A DNA stretch of 64,000 nucleotides from an uncultured Bacteroidota bacterium (lineage in GTDB: Bacteria > Bacteroidota > Bacteroidia > Bacteroidales > P3), in the NCBI GenBank assembly GCA_902784465.1, contig CACZUZ010000004.1, positions 1 through 64,000 of the forward strand. The letters are read 5' to 3'. The translations under genes were made by a program, and so were the position numbers. The notes beneath the pieces are model-generated. The model did not search any database. It was given only the letters and a program-made list of their open reading frames with translations, and was not told where the DNA came from. Shown here in pieces: positions 54,169-64,000 of the stretch. How positions within the stretch are numbered: the stretch's first letter is position 1; each line of letters begins with the position of its first letter.

Positions 54169-54192
54169 CTTACTATGTTATAATACGAACTG

Positions 54193-54200
54193 CAAATATA
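54193..54200 (-). promoter_or_regulatory. -7 element upstream of S8 protease
   Basis: TATATTTG on the minus strand, about 25 bp before the start codon. No clear TTG at -33. Confidence 0.45.
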
Positions 54201-54242
54201 CATAATAAATATGAAACAGTAATGTTTGCTTCCAAAAAAAGA

Positions 54243-54272
54243 GGATAAAAAAAGGCGGCCGGTGCCGCCTTT
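54243..54272 (-). terminator. Intrinsic terminator of clpC
   Basis: On the minus strand: stem AAAGGCGGC-ACCG-GCCGCCTTT followed by a run of T (positions 54250-54243), 20 bp after the clpC stop codon. A textbook Rho-independent terminator. Confidence 0.88.
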
Positions 54273-54291
54273 GGGATTACTCTTTTGATTG

Positions 54292-56925
<2,634 letters not shown>

Positions 56926-57004
56926 GAAATAGGGCGATAATTACTTAATTATCAAAGATGTTATATGGTGAATAAAACAAAGTGTCATTTTTTTGAACTG
57001 GCTA

Positions 57005-57034
57005 CAAAATTACCATATTAACGTTACATGCAAA
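57005..57034 (-). promoter_or_regulatory. Promoter for clpC
   Basis: On the minus strand: TTTG (57034-57031), 18-bp spacer, TAATTTTG (57012-57005), about 80 bp before the clpC start codon. Confidence 0.55.
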
Positions 57035-57081
57035 AAACGTTCCAAAACTTATTTTCAACAGCAGCATGTGAATAGGTATTT

Positions 57082-57109
57082 TGGATTTTCGGTTTTTTGG
57101 ATTTTCGGA
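57082..57109. repeat. GGATTTTCGG short repeat
   Basis: Two full and one partial copy of the octad found at 43873, 47717 and 51817. Confidence 0.6.
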
Positions 57110-57178
57110 GGTCGGGTAGGGGATGGTAGGGGAGGATAAAAAGTTAAAAAAATAAATGTATGGAACAAATATTTTTTG

Positions 57179-57186
57179 TACTTTTG
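57179..57186 (+). promoter_or_regulatory. -7 element upstream of gyrA
   Basis: TACTTTTG, 66 bp before the gyrA start codon. No clear TTG at -33. Confidence 0.5.
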
Positions 57187-57252
57187 CCTTTTGTATGCTT
57201 GTTGGCTTGTTGGCTTAACAGGCGGTAATAGAATAGGATAAATAATAGATTA

Positions 57253-59853
57253 ATGGTATCAGATAACGAAAAAATCACTCAAGTCGACATAGAAACCGAA
57301 ATGAAATCGGCCTATATCGATTATGCCATGTCGGTCATCGTCTCACGTGCACTTCCCGACGTTCGCGACGGCATGAAACCCGTCAACCGTCGTATACTTT
57401 ACGCTATGAACGACATGGGTCTTTACTACAACACTCCTTTCAAGAAATCGGCTACCGTTGTCGGAGAGGTGCTTGGTAAGTACCACCCCCATGGCGACAG
57501 CTCGGTCTACGGTGCAATGGTACGCCTCGCCCAGCCTTGGGCTATGCGCTACCGGCTGGTTGACGGCCAGGGTAACTTTGGCTCTATCGACGGCGACGGC
57601 GCAGCAGCAATGCGTTACACCGAGGCTCGTATGATGCAGATTTCCAACGAGCTTCTTGCCGATATTGACAAGGAGACCGTCGACATGATGCCTACCTACA
57701 ACAACGACCGCATGGAACCTACCGTGCTGCCCACCAAGATTCCTAACCTGCTAGTCAATGGTTCGAACGGTATCGCTGTTGGTATGGCAACCAATATGCC
57801 GACCCACAACCTCCGCGAGGTGATGAATGGCTGCATCGCTTACATCGATAACAACGACATCACCATCGAGGAACTTATGAAGTATGTCACCGCTCCCGAC
57901 TTCCCTGGTGGCGGTATTATTTATGGCTACAACGGTGTAAGAGAGGCTTTTACTACAGGACGTGGCTCTATCATCATCCGCTCCGAGACCTCTATCGAGA
58001 CCGACTCCAAAGGACGCAACATGATTGTGGCCCACACCATACCTTATAATGTCAACAAGGCCGAAATGATCAAACGCCAGGCTCAGTTGGTTAAGGATGG
58101 CAAGATTGTGGGCATTACCGACATTCGCGACGAGTCTGATAAGGATGGCTACCGCGTGGTATACTATCTACGCCACGACGTGGTACCCAATATTGTACTC
58201 AACAAGCTTTTCCAACTTTCTGAACTTCAGACATCTTTCCCAGTCAACAACATCGCTCTGGTCAAAGGACGTCCGCAGCTGCTTAACCTTAAAGACCTTA
58301 TCCGCTGCTTTGTGGAGCACCGTGAGGATGTTGTCACCCGCCGCACAAAATTCGAGATGTCGGAGGCTGAGAAGCGTGCCCATATCCTTCAAGGTTTGCT
58401 CAAGGTCATCGATATCCTCGATGAGGTTATCGCCCTTATCCGCCGCTCCGAGACCCAGGAGGAGGCCCGTCAAAGCATGATGGACACTTGGGGCTTCACC
58501 GACATACAGGCTCGCGCCATTATCGCCATGCGACTGGGACAGCTTACACGGCAAAACCGCCTCGAGTTGCAGGCTGAATATGACGAGAAAATGGCATTCA
58601 TCGAGCGTTGCAAAGTGATTCTTTCCAACCATGACGAACTCATGGGAGTCATCAAGAACGAAATCATCGAAATACGCGACAAGTACGGCGACGACCGCCG
58701 TACCCGTATCGAGTTCGATGCCTCGAACTTTAGCGTCGAGGATATGATTGCCGACGACAAGGTGGTCATCACCATCTCCCACATGGGCTACGTCAAACGT
58801 ACCCTGCTCAACGAATACCGTGCACAGAGTAGGGGTGGCGTGGGCTCTAAAGGCAGCTCTGTCCGCAGCGAAGACTTTGTGGAGCATATCTTTATGGCTA
58901 CAAACCATAACTATATCCTCTTCTTTACCGAGAAGGGCCGCTGCTACTGGAAGCGTGCTTTCGAGATTCCCGAGGGCGGCAAGGACTCGAAGGGTCGTGC
59001 CATCCTCAACCTAATCAACATTGAGCCCGACGACAAGGTTAAGGCTTACCTCAACGTCTTGAATCTGAGAGATGAGGATTACATCAACAATCACTACATT
59101 GTTCTCTGTACCAAGAATGGTATCATCAAGAAGACCAGCCTCGAAGCCTACTCGCGTCCACGTACCAATGGCATCATAGCTGTGGGTGTCCGCGACGGCG
59201 ACGAGCTCCTCACTGCCCGCCTCACCGACGGCAAGAGCCAACTCCTTATAGCCTCGCGCCAAGGTAAGGTGGTTCGCTGCAACGAGGACGAGTTCCGTCC
59301 GATGAGCCGTGGAGCATCAGGTGTCAAGGGTATCAGCCTTGAACCTCAGGATGACTATGTGATTGGAATGCTCAGCACCAACGACGACAACGAAGACATA
59401 CTCGTCGTCAGCGAGAACGGCTACGGCAAACGCTCGCAGCTGAAGTATGACCCTGAAAAGAACCAGGGTTACCGTCCGACACACCGCGGCGGCAAGGGCG
59501 TCATGACCCTAAAGGTCACCGACAAGACCGGTGGTATAATAGCTCTCACCAACGTCACTAACGATGAAGACCTTATGATTATCAACCGCTCGGGCATCAC
59601 AATCCGCATGCATGTTGCCGACCTCCGTGTGATGGGACGCAACACACAGGGCGTCAAACTCATCAACCTGCGAGGCAAGGATTCAATAGCCTCTATAACA
59701 AAAGTAGATGCTGAGCCAGAAGTTGAAGACGCATCCACAGAGGACAACTCAGCCGACGGTGCTGTAAACCCCGACGAGAACGTCAACGAACAGCCTGCAG
59801 TAGACAATGATGCTTCGGAAAACACTACAGACATTGATACTGACGAGCAATAA
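57253..59853 (+). CDS. gyrA: DNA gyrase subunit A
   Basis: Breakage-reunion subunit of gyrase (866 residues). N-terminal winged-helix domain with catalytic Tyr122 ([10 protein letters not shown]), tower and coiled-coil regions, and a C-terminal beta-pinwheel; the GyrA box region reads [10 protein letters not shown]. The quinolone-pocket residues number as in E. coli: Ser83 kept, Ser84, and Gly87 where E. coli has Asp. The acidic C-terminal tail (about 820-866) is rich in Asp, Glu and Asn. parC-type paralogue excluded by the pinwheel repeats and length. A TPR gene follows after 98 bp. Confidence 0.95.
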   Translation: MVSDNEKITQVDIETEMKSAYIDYAMSVIVSRALPDVRDGMKPVNRRILYAMNDMGLYYNTPFKKSATVVGEVLGKYHPHGDSSVYGAMVRLAQPWAMRYRLVDGQGNFGSIDGDGAAAMRYTEARMMQISNELLADIDKETVDMMPTYNNDRMEPTVLPTKIPNLLVNGSNGIAVGMATNMPTHNLREVMNGCIAYIDNNDITIEELMKYVTAPDFPGGGIIYGYNGVREAFTTGRGSIIIRSETSIETDSKGRNMIVAHTIPYNVNKAEMIKRQAQLVKDGKIVGITDIRDESDKDGYRVVYYLRHDVVPNIVLNKLFQLSELQTSFPVNNIALVKGRPQLLNLKDLIRCFVEHREDVVTRRTKFEMSEAEKRAHILQGLLKVIDILDEVIALIRRSETQEEARQSMMDTWGFTDIQARAIIAMRLGQLTRQNRLELQAEYDEKMAFIERCKVILSNHDELMGVIKNEIIEIRDKYGDDRRTRIEFDASNFSVEDMIADDKVVITISHMGYVKRTLLNEYRAQSRGGVGSKGSSVRSEDFVEHIFMATNHNYILFFTEKGRCYWKRAFEIPEGGKDSKGRAILNLINIEPDDKVKAYLNVLNLRDEDYINNHYIVLCTKNGIIKKTSLEAYSRPRTNGIIAVGVRDGDELLTARLTDGKSQLLIASRQGKVVRCNEDEFRPMSRGASGVKGISLEPQDDYVIGMLSTNDDNEDILVVSENGYGKRSQLKYDPEKNQGYRPTHRGGKGVMTLKVTDKTGGIIALTNVTNDEDLMIINRSGITIRMHVADLRVMGRNTQGVKLINLRGKDSIASITKVDAEPEVEDASTEDNSADGAVNPDENVNEQPAVDNDASENTTDIDTDEQ

Positions 59854-59951
59854 CAGAAGTATTAAATAATCTTAAACAATAAATAATTGCCATACACGGC
59901 AGACTAAACAAAAAATAACGGTAAACAAAACCCCTAAAAAACATATTATAA

Positions 59952-61223
59952 ATGAAAAAAATTGCATTGTTTTCAGCGCTCCTCGCACTCGGCTTCGCTC
60001 TGAATGCACAAACCCTTCAGGTTCAAAGCGCTATGTCAGACCTTAAAAGAGGGTATCTGAACAAGGCCAAAGCCGCTATCGACAAGGCCTGCGAACATGA
60101 AACCACCAAGGACGACGCCAAAACATGGTACTATGCCGGTCTTATCTACAGCATGATTGGCGATGCCGCCACCGATCCCAATTCCAAGTACAAAAAATAC
60201 AAAGACCTTGACCCCGAATGGAGCCGCAAAGCCTACGAGGCTGCTCTCCGTTGCAAGGAACTCGACAAGGCCGGTGACTACGACCTCAAGTATATCTTCA
60301 GCAAAATCGGTGCCGACTACTACGAAAAGAGTATTCCTCTGTTCAACAGCGGCAACTACAAAGATGCTCTTGAATATAGCGACAAGGCTATCAAGATTTT
60401 CAACAGCTCTGGAGACGCTGAGCTCGCAAACGAGTCCATGTATATCGCAGGTTACTGCTGCCAGATGCTCAAAGACAATGATGGCATAAAGAAATATTAC
60501 GGTCCTCTCGTCCGCAAATCGAAAGTGAAAGACGAGTTCAAACCCAAAATGCCTCATGTATATCAGGTTATGTACAGCCTTTACAAGGAACTTGGCGACA
60601 CCACCAATGTTATCAAGACTGCTGAACGCTACACCAAGGTTATGCCCGAGGATCCCAATGCCAACATCCTTTTGGCTCAGGCCTACATCTGGACGGGCAA
60701 CAACAACAAAGCTTTCGACCTTGCCAACAAGTCGCTAGAAGAGAGCAAAGCCCTTGGCAACGCTACCTATGCAAAAATGCTCTGCGCTGCTGCCAGCATC
60801 TACGAGCAGGGTGGTGACATCCAGACAGCAGAGGCTAAATACAACGAGTCTTCAGCTCTGGTTCCCAACCAGTTCGAAGCCAACTACGGCATGGGTTCGA
60901 TGATGGTCAACCGTGCTTCCGACAAGAATGCCGCCATCAACAAGATGATTGAGGCTGGTGATTTCTCAGATGAGAATCAGGCTATCATGAACAAGCTTAC
61001 CGAGGAACGTGACGAATATCTCCGCAAGACCATTCCTTACCTGGTGGCTGCCATCGCTTTCGTCGACGCTCAGGATGAGGCCACTCAGGCACAGATGCGT
61101 CCCAACCTCCACGCTTGCCTCCGCGCTCTCAACTCTTGCTACGTCACCCTTGAGATGTACAATGAGTCGAAACCTATCCAGGCTCGCATACAGAGCATCG
61201 AAGCTGGTGCATCTATCAAATAA
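59952..61223 (+). CDS. Secreted tetratricopeptide repeat protein
   Basis: Protein of 423 residues with a signal peptide (about 1-19, ALNAQ) and about six TPR-like helix pairs (for example LKRGYLNKAKAAIDKACEHE, LFNSGNYKDALEYSDKAIKIF, LLAQAYIWTGNNNKAFDLANKSLEE). Likely periplasmic scaffold; no enzymatic motif. Similar TPR genes follow gyrA in other Bacteroidota. Ends before a strong stem-loop terminator. Confidence 0.85.
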   Translation: MKKIALFSALLALGFALNAQTLQVQSAMSDLKRGYLNKAKAAIDKACEHETTKDDAKTWYYAGLIYSMIGDAATDPNSKYKKYKDLDPEWSRKAYEAALRCKELDKAGDYDLKYIFSKIGADYYEKSIPLFNSGNYKDALEYSDKAIKIFNSSGDAELANESMYIAGYCCQMLKDNDGIKKYYGPLVRKSKVKDEFKPKMPHVYQVMYSLYKELGDTTNVIKTAERYTKVMPEDPNANILLAQAYIWTGNNNKAFDLANKSLEESKALGNATYAKMLCAAASIYEQGGDIQTAEAKYNESSALVPNQFEANYGMGSMMVNRASDKNAAINKMIEAGDFSDENQAIMNKLTEERDEYLRKTIPYLVAAIAFVDAQDEATQAQMRPNLHACLRALNSCYVTLEMYNESKPIQARIQSIEAGASIK

Positions 61224-61240
61224 TCCGCCACATAATACTC

Positions 61241-61277
61241 ATAATTCGAAATATCATGTAATTCGAAATAGTTCGAA
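61241..61277. repeat. AATTCGAAAT-type degenerate repeat
   Basis: Three to four AATTCGAAAT/AGTTCGAAAA words just before the terminator; a related GCGAAAA series follows at 61340-61386. Confidence 0.45.
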
Positions 61278-61288
61278 AAATGATTAAA

Positions 61289-61323
61289 AAAGGGAGTTAT
61301 ATTAATAACTCCCTTTCTTTGTA
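61289..61323 (+). terminator. Intrinsic terminator after gyrA-TPR unit
   Basis: Stem AAAGGGAGTTA / TAACTCCCTTT (61289-61299 with 61306-61316), six-base loop, followed by CTTTGTAT. Clear Rho-independent shape, though the T-run is broken. Confidence 0.75.
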
Positions 61324-61456
61324 TAGTCAGTTTGGAAAAATAATATTAATGCGAAAAGGTTCGAAAATAACGAAAAGTGCGAAAATATCACCCTCTACTT
61401 AACATAATGGAAATTCAGAATAATTATGGATGTTTGTAAGACACCATGAGACGCTA

Positions 61457-62212
61457 TTAGACTCTGTGAGACAAATTCACTTTTGCGTTGACGGAGATGC
61501 CGTGAGAATTTAGTATTTGAAAATAGCATTCGTTGTTGGATATGCGGTTTTCATGAATAGAAACATTCTGGTCGCCGAATTTGGTTTCTTTCAGATAGTT
61601 GATTTCTAATTCACTAATCTCGCGCCGAGCGTCATTATCATTGGCATATCGAGAATCACATAATTCGGGAATTGAATCGCATATCCATTTGATGTACTCA
61701 GCATTGTTTACGTGTCGTGTGTGGTCTATTGACGAATATGGTACATCAATGTGTTTTAATTCCTTGAAATCACCAGGCATCTTTATTTTTTCGAGCTTAG
61801 TGTATTTTGTTGCATGCTGGTTCTCTTTTTCGAACTTTTCGATAATACCATACAGTCGTGACACTCTGCGCGTAGTCATGTCCAAAATAACCCAGTTTGA
61901 AGAACTTGTGGCACATATATTACCCTCTGCATCAACCAATTGGTAGTCTCTAGGTGCTATAAGACCATTGTCAGGCTTGGGCCATGTGCGTAACAATAGC
62001 CTCTCCCCTGCCGTCGGAAGACGTAAAATATTGTAATACACGTGAGTAAGAATCCAAGCCTTGTTGATTGGTTTGAGACCATCAAAACCTACTCCAAGGG
62101 AGTCGGAATGGTTGCCGGCGACATCTTGAAACAGACGCGCCAGCCCCCATAGTGTCAATTTGTCATCCTCGTCGCATATCAGCGTCGACAAGTTAATCTC
62201 TTCGGTATACAT
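61457..62212 (-). CDS. acyl-ACP thioesterase
   Basis: Cytoplasmic hot-dog-fold thioesterase (251 residues) that releases fatty acids from acyl carrier protein. Tandem hot-dog domains: first with AWILTHVYYNILRLPTAGERLLLRTWPKP, second with DHTRHVNNAEYIKWICDSIP. In plant FatA/FatB the catalytic network is Asp-x-Asn-x-His; here the middle position is Thr (DHTRH). The chain-length preference is unknown. It is read after argS, separated by a repeat region with a duplicated 65-bp core. Confidence 0.88.
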   Translation of the reverse strand: MYTEEINLSTLICDEDDKLTLWGLARLFQDVAGNHSDSLGVGFDGLKPINKAWILTHVYYNILRLPTAGERLLLRTWPKPDNGLIAPRDYQLVDAEGNICATSSSNWVILDMTTRRVSRLYGIIEKFEKENQHATKYTKLEKIKMPGDFKELKHIDVPYSSIDHTRHVNNAEYIKWICDSIPELCDSRYANDNDARREISELEINYLKETKFGDQNVSIHENRISNNECYFQILNSHGISVNAKVNLSHRV

Positions 62213-62245
62213 TAATCGTGAATCGTGAATCGTGAATTGTGAATT

Positions 62246-62310
62246 GGTACAAGAGCCTGTGGCTCGCGTAGAGGGGACGATGTGCGGGGCTGCCCCGTCC
62301 TTAGTCCCAT
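62246..62310 (+). repeat. 65-bp structured core, copy 1
   Basis: Starts GGTACAAGAGCC and ends TTAGTCCCAT. Two stems can form: GAGCC-TGT-GGCTC, and GGGACG...CGTCC/GTCCC enclosing GGGGCTGCCCC. Copy 2 differs at one base. Confidence 0.85.
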
Positions 62311-62338
62311 GTGAATCGTGAATTGTGAATCGTGAATT

Positions 62339-62403
62339 GGTACAAGAGCCTGTGGCTCGCGTAGAGGGGACGATGTGCGGGGCTGCACCGTCCTTAGTCC
62401 CAT
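62339..62403 (+). repeat. 65-bp structured core, copy 2
   Basis: Same as copy 1 except GCTGCACCG for GCTGCCCCG, in the loop-side stem. Period between copies is 93 bp. Confidence 0.85.
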
Positions 62404-62421
62404 GTGAATTGTGAATCGTGT

Positions 62422-64000
62422 TTACATTCTTTCGGGTACTTCAATGCCGAGGATGTTCATCATGTTCTTGATAGCCAATGAGACGGCGTTGCAGAGGCGT
62501 ACCAGGAAGAGCATCCTGGCAGGATTGCTCTCGCGCAATATGGGAGTGTCTTGATAGAAACTGTTGAAACTTTTAGCAAGGTCGTAGGTGTAGTTGGCAA
62601 TCATTGCGGGACTATATGCCAAGGCCGCCTGTTCCACAACAGAGGTAATATCGTGAAGTTGTTTAATCACCTCGCGTTCCTTATCGTTGATGGTTGTCAC
62701 ACTGGCAGTGGCACTGATATCCAAGCCCTTCTCTCCTATTGCCTTGCGAACAATGGAACGGATGCGGGCATGAGTGTATTGGATGAAGGGACCGGTATTG
62801 CCGTTGAAGTCGATGCTCTCTTCGGGATTGAAAAGCATGGTTTTCGAGGGGTCCACCTTGAGAATGAAGTATTTGAGGGCACCGAGAGCAAGGATATGAT
62901 ATAGTTGCTGAAGCTCTTCGGCCGTCATGTCGTCATTCTTGCCACGTTCGCCACACATCTCTTCGGCGGTTTTTTCCATCTGTTCTATTAAGTCGTCGGC
63001 ATCGACAACAGTACCTTCGCGCGATTTCATCTTGCCATTGGGCAGTTCAACCATGCCATACGACAAGTGGTAAACCTTGTCGGCCCACCCGTAACCGAGA
63101 CGGCCGAGAATGATTTTCAGCACTTGGAAATGGTAGTCCTGCTCGTTTCCGACAACATAGATGAGTTGGTCAGCTCCAAAGTCGTTGTGACGCAGAAGAG
63201 CAGTGCCGAGGTCCTGAGTCATATAGACGGAGGTGCCATCTTTACGCAGCAACAGTTTTTGGTCCAGCCCTGCATCGGTTAGGTCGCACCACACCGAACC
63301 ATCCTCCTTGCGGTAAAGCACACCGAGGTCGAGACCTTTCTGAACCAACTCTTTGCCAAGTAGATAAGTGTTCGACTCATAATATATTTTGTCAAAGCAT
63401 ACACCCATCTTACGATAAGTCTCGTCGAATCCGGCATAGACCCATCCGTTCATCCGTTCCCAGAGGTCGCGAATCTCCTTGTCGCCCTCTTCCCAGCGTT
63501 TGAGCATCTGTTGAGCCTCTACCATCAGAGGAGCCTCTTTCTTGGCTTGCTCTTCATCCATACCTTTTGACTGGAGCTCTTTAATCTCCTCTTTATAATG
63601 TTTGTCGAACTCCACATAGTATTTGCCGACAAGGTGGTCGCCTTTCATTCCCGACGATTCGGGAGTCTCGCCATTGCCGTAGCGCAGCCAAGCCAGCATC
63701 GACTTGCAGATATGTATACCGCGGTCGTTGACGAGGTTCACCTTTTTGACATTGCGGCCATTGGCTGTGAGAAGCTGCGACACCGACCATCCGAGAAGGT
63801 TGTTGCGTATATGACCGAGGTGGAGAGGCTTGTTGGTGTTGGGAGAAGAATATTCGATGACTGTAGGAGCAGCCGTAGTGTCGACATCCTTTAGACCTAT
63901 GCGATCATCGGTTGCGATGGTGTTGGCGTAGGCTGTCCAGTAGCTATCACTAATTTCAAAATTGAGGAAACCCTTGATGACGTTGAAGTTCTCGACATCG
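62422..64000 (-). CDS. argS: arginine--tRNA ligase, 5' end cut by window
   Basis: Class I synthetase charging tRNA-Arg. The open frame runs from base 64000 to the stop at 62422; the ATG-like point at 63783 is internal because HLGHIRNN (HIGH box) is encoded upstream of it, near 63810-63835. Visible motifs also include VNDRGIHICKSMLAW, LLRKDGTSVYMTQDLGTAL, MKSREGTVVDADDL (KMSKS position) and the C-terminal anticodon-binding helices ending IEVPERM. About 526 codons are seen; some 70-90 N-terminal residues are likely beyond the edge. Confidence 0.97.
   Translation of the reverse strand, partial: DVENFNVIKGFLNFEISDSYWTAYANTIATDDRIGLKDVDTTAAPTVIEYSSPNTNKPLHLGHIRNNLLGWSVSQLLTANGRNVKKVNLVNDRGIHICKSMLAWLRYGNGETPESSGMKGDHLVGKYYVEFDKHYKEEIKELQSKGMDEEQAKKEAPLMVEAQQMLKRWEEGDKEIRDLWERMNGWVYAGFDETYRKMGVCFDKIYYESNTYLLGKELVQKGLDLGVLYRKEDGSVWCDLTDAGLDQKLLLRKDGTSVYMTQDLGTALLRHNDFGADQLIYVVGNEQDYHFQVLKIILGRLGYGWADKVYHLSYGMVELPNGKMKSREGTVVDADDLIEQMEKTAEEMCGERGKNDDMTAEELQQLYHILALGALKYFILKVDPSKTMLFNPEESIDFNGNTGPFIQYTHARIRSIVRKAIGEKGLDISATASVTTINDKEREVIKQLHDITSVVEQAALAYSPAMIANYTYDLAKSFNSFYQDTPILRESNPARMLFLVRLCNAVSLAIKNMMNILGIEVPERM

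Larger units (their letters stand above)
56926..57252. promoter_or_regulatory. Divergent gap between clpC and gyrA
   Basis: A 327-bp AT-rich region with no gene. It has a minus-strand promoter near clpC, a short GGATTTTCGG repeat (57082-57109), a purine-rich GGGTAGGGGATGG stretch, and a -7 element near gyrA, each listed separately where useful. Confidence 0.6.
62216..62420. repeat. GTGAATCGTGAATT array with embedded cores
   Basis: The gap between argS and the thioesterase gene is made of 7-bp GTGAATT/GTGAATC units that flank and separate two copies of a 65-bp core (62246-62310 and 62339-62403). Confidence 0.9.

Noticed and set aside
62212..62403. 63-codon frame across the duplicated 65-bp core
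   Set aside because: Its repeated peptide only reflects the DNA repeat; third-codon positions show no coding pattern.

Overview
This window reads as a chromosomal segment of an uncultured-type member of the Bacteroidales (phylum Bacteroidota). The reasons are: TAnnTTTG-type -7 promoter elements with an upstream TTG/TTTG; few visible Shine-Dalgarno sites; two secreted proteases with Por/T9SS C-terminal sorting domains; a GldF-GldG fusion; a PUR-alpha (DUF3276) protein; and families largely confined to Bacteroidota (DUF5683, DUF6029, DUF6913, DUF6427, Omp28-like, PorT-like barrels). The genus cannot be fixed from sequence alone. I see no rRNA, tRNA, CRISPR array, insertion sequence or prophage; almost everything is core genome.

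Layout. (1) 1-8284, minus strand: an exopolysaccharide operon read wecG-type glycosyltransferase, Wza-like export protein (5' end missing), Wzc-like tyrosine autokinase, two tandem OmpA-like barrels, GT4 glycosyltransferase (cut by the window edge). (2) 8285-8771: a 487-bp divergent control region with two promoters almost back to back. (3) 8772-10225, plus: cvpA and a dihydrouridine synthase. (4) 10171-14998, minus: DHH phosphoesterase, two FKBP lipoproteins, adk, obg, PAP2 phosphatase. (5) 15077-19670, minus: PorT-like barrel, coaD, recG, TPR protein. (6) 19859-26810, plus: dnaB, deoxyhypusine-synthase-like gene, cysteine desulfidase, PUR protein, parA, parB, DUF5683. (7) 27084-39662, plus: valS, degenerate M28 protein, gldF-gldG fusion with a coupled DUF4340 gene and surE, a small membrane protein, lpxB, a lipoprotein, a SpoIID-like protein. 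(8) 39704-47691, minus: HAD phosphatase, M6 metalloprotease, MATE exporter, Omp28, DUF6029, TlpA thioredoxin. (9) 47835-54168, minus: S8 protease, DUF6427, rnhB, DUF6913, dapA, polyprenyl synthase. (10) clpC (minus) and, divergently, gyrA and a TPR gene (plus). (11) 61457-64000, minus: argS (cut by the window edge) and an acyl-ACP thioesterase.

The most unusual feature is not a gene. The window is littered with short tandem arrays built on 7-, 8- or 9-bp words (for example CAATTCA, CAACTCT, ATGTGAG, CCGTTCT, CCGAAAAT, GTTAATNN, ACAGATTAC). They fill many intergenic gaps, supply or abut the stop codons of several genes, sit where recG should have its start codon, lie close to the truncated 5' end of the Wza-like gene, and occur in frame inside lpxB, clpC and the MATE gene. 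Near the end, a structured 65-bp element occurs twice within such an array. The words differ between loci but the unit length and placement are alike, which suggests one generating process acting genome-wide.

Functionally the window links envelope biogenesis (exopolysaccharide, lipid A, outer-membrane barrels, lipoprotein foldases, T9SS cargo, gliding-type ABC permease) with housekeeping (replication helicase, gyrase, chromosome partition, two aminoacyl-tRNA synthetases, CoA, lysine/DAP and prenyl synthesis).
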